A stretch of DNA of 64,000 nucleotides from Rosellinia necatrix. Its lineage: Eukaryota; Ascomycota; Sordariomycetes; Xylariales; Xylariaceae. Position 1 is the stretch's first letter. Every line of letters begins with the position of its first letter. Where the stretch lies: NCBI GenBank assembly GCA_021209875.1, contig JAGYVD010000004.1, forward strand, positions 1,612,001 through 1,676,000, written 5' to 3'. The notes beneath the pieces were generated by a model. That model saw only the letters and a program-made list of their open reading frames with translations. It searched no databases and was not told the origin of the DNA. Made by a program: the position numbers and the translations under genes. Shown in pieces: positions 61,575 to 64,000 of the stretch.

Positions 61575-64000
61575 CTTGACGGGGAGGGATAACCTCTCGG
61601 ATCGGTCGTCGGGCTCGTCGGGGATGGAGGACAGGGTCAGGGTCGGTTGGTGGCTATCCTTGCGTTGTCCCTTTGCTGGTGGCTAGCCGAGTTGTGGATT
61701 GATTGATTGATTGATTAAATGGAGGTTTGGCTCGATGAGTTCATTCATGGCTCAATTGATTCCGACGACGCCCAGCATTTCCCGAGGTCCCAACTGGCCA
61801 ATCGGGACGCAGCTGAATGTCAACCGGCTCCACCTCTCTCTTGTCTGCCGAAGTCAACGGCCATTCTGCTTGCTATCATCACGTGATACGTCGAAAGAGG
61901 TCCGTGCATGATTGGCGCAAGCTACCAAAATTCATCGTGCATCTCCACTGTCATCCTAATCCTTTCTTCTTCTCTTTCTTCCTTCCCCAGATAGAACGAA
62001 GCGTCCGGCCGGCGATGTCGGCTGGGTTCGACATTGCGCAAGGTCATCGACGGCTCTATGCTGTTATGGATGCTTCCAGAGGAAAGAGATCCTTCGTTAA
62101 TCTCGGCACCGAGTTGTTTTTCCGTCTCGGTGCCGTTTCATTCTGAGATCTACATACTAAATCAACTCCTGGGTGATTGTTGTTGTGATGACGTGTCTGC
62201 ATATTGCCATGGGATAAACTGTTGATTGACTGGTTCGGCTTGTGCCCTGCTTTGACCGGAGGCCATGTCCGACCATCGGCGACGGATGCGCGGGTGTGCG
62301 GATGTGCGGATGTGTTTCGTACTTTACTGTTTCGGCCTCGTCGAGCGATACAGGACGACGCCATCGCGGTGACGACGGATACGCTCTCCCCCTTCTAGGC
62401 TTAGGACTTCATCTGGCGAGCATGGGACAAATTGTCGGTAAAGCATTTGTATGGCGAAACAAGACAAAAGAGAACCTTCTCAGCACACGAAACAGGGAGC
62501 AGGATCCCATCCTCGGACATGTTGCAAGGATGGATTCATCATCCCATGTAAAGGCGAAATTCGCCTCAACCTTGAATGAAAAGCCGGAGAAGATGGTACA
62601 TGAGATGAATGCTTCGTTTCCATGCCGCAATGGCAGCCAACTGTCAAGTCGCCTTTGGCCCCATCAGCAACTTATTACTATTCATATATGTTTACCTAAT
62701 GATTTTCGAGTTTCAGATTCATCCTAAAGGCGCTTTGGTGCGACACGGGATGTAACCACCTCTTGTTCCTCTTTGGGTCGTTTACTTCTCTTCCCCTTCA
62801 TCTGCCGCTGTGGCGTAGAATGAGGAAAAGCCTCAGGGAACAAGATTTGCATGGTGGTCGCTATTAGCGATTTGGATTTCCGCACGCCCCGGTGGTCATA
62901 TGCCTAGGCAGCCTGGTATATACCTCTCTATGTGCTATGGCTGTCGCATCCAGCGACCATCATGTTTCGAGAAGCCTGTCAGCTCAACTTCGGCCGAGGT
63001 GTCCTGATGGCAAGTTCAGGCTTATCATCCTGTTGGCTTTTGACCTTCTCATTCTAGTTCATCCAAACACTTAGCATCATGCCCATCTGTGCCTGCTATT
63101 TTGGTCCCGAATTCAACTCCTTGCTCACCTGACCACCCGGCTCCGCAAGGAATACGGCCAAGCACAGGTCAACTCCATAATGGAGGTGGCGTGGGACACC
63201 GTGCCACTCCACTGTCACGCTCATCAGAGTAGTGACGAACCCCTCGTGCAGTCCTGACAATCCGTTTGTTTGGTCCCTATTCCCAATATCTGAGCTTGTA
63301 AGATAAGCTAGTTCGAATGCCGTGCGTAGCGCCAATCGCGGCTTGGCCTGATCAGGGGTACAGCGGAGGAGCGCTTCAGGCACTCATCAATGATCGTCAG
63401 ATCTTCCCATGAATCTGTTCTGCTAACCCCATGAACCGCTCAGCCCTGCCATCGTCGTTTTCATCTTCTTCGTGTCGTCGTTTCGCAATCTAGGCTCTGA
63501 TCTGGGGGATCTAAGGAAAATATCCGAACATGCCGGGGTGGCCAACTTGGCATCTGGATAATAGCCAGATTCACAATGATAGTATGCAACCAATTGAATG
63601 CCTCGGCGGTTAGTTTGCTAGAGCACGGCAGACCCCTTTCTCCTCCACCGTCACACATCTGACCCGGGCCGCTCTGTTGCGAGATTCATACCCTCTCATT
63701 GCCTCTGGCACCTTAAACATTTCGCAACTGTAGTATCAACCTTCGAGAGTCTCTATAATGCCATGTTATAAACGGAGCTAAGATTGGAACCGGGTTACGT
63801 GATGTGGTTGGTCGCAGCATCCCATCATTCAGGAGTTTTGACGTCTTCCCCCTTGTATGGAAATGGTACAGACCAACAACCTAAAACGTGGGACGTCGGA
63901 GACTCACACAACTGAGCCTCGCGGGCTTCACTAACCCGGTTCAATGAGCTTAGCAGATCTGGCGGGGATCTTTCAGATCATGTACGCCAGAATACAGACT
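61575..64000. other. Intergenic to window end, no gene recognised
   Basis: A (TTGA)n run at 61698-61714 and a T/C-rich tract near 61964-61990. Open frames (for example 62242-62727 plus, 63096-63383 minus) overlap on both strands and match nothing known. The beginning of a gene near the right edge cannot be excluded. Confidence 0.4.

Overview
The window is nuclear DNA of a filamentous ascomycete, most likely a sordariomycete. The genes have short GT-AG introns with CTAAC-type branch points and GC-rich coding exons. The products include a Uve1/UVDE endonuclease, LCL2, an HsbA-type cell-wall protein, a DUF3716 protein and a CorA-like membrane protein. The species cannot be named from the sequence alone.

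Left arm (1-19875): the 3' part of a SET-domain lysine methyltransferase; a doubtful small membrane protein; uve1; protein phosphatase inhibitor 2; LCL2, which faces away from the gene for mitochondrial ribosomal protein bL27m; a five-exon cytochrome P450; and a DUF3716 protein with tandem repeats.

Centre (19876-37470): an extremely AT-rich island in which every gene has been destroyed by C-to-T/G-to-A mutation of RIP type. It is bounded by inverted termini (TAGGGTTGT...GCCCAGCCCA) and an exact 8-bp direct duplication GCCACGTT. This is the signature of a hAT-superfamily insertion about 17.6 kb long. Inside are LTR-like direct repeats, a little-mutated 0.24-kb island, a perfect (AAT)n array of about 135 units, a 14-15-bp minisatellite and an AT-only higher-order repeat.

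Right arm (37471-64000): a long alpha/beta-hydrolase plus CorA-like fusion gene (8 exons, apparent frameshift near the 3' end); an omega-type glutathione transferase; a GPI-anchored HsbA-family protein; a three-exon small secreted cysteine-rich protein built of two tandem modules; an RD/H/G-rich fungal protein; amidophosphoribosyltransferase ADE4 (11 exons); TAF6; and succinate dehydrogenase subunit SDH3.

Most genes are housekeeping (DNA repair, PP1 regulation, mitochondrial translation and respiration, purine synthesis, transcription). There is no obvious operon or secondary-metabolite cluster. The accessory interest lies in the transposon island and the genes beside it, the P450, and the two cell-surface or secreted proteins. 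Exon coordinates were worked out by hand from splice-site consensus, reading-frame phase and recognised family sequence. They were not checked against transcripts.
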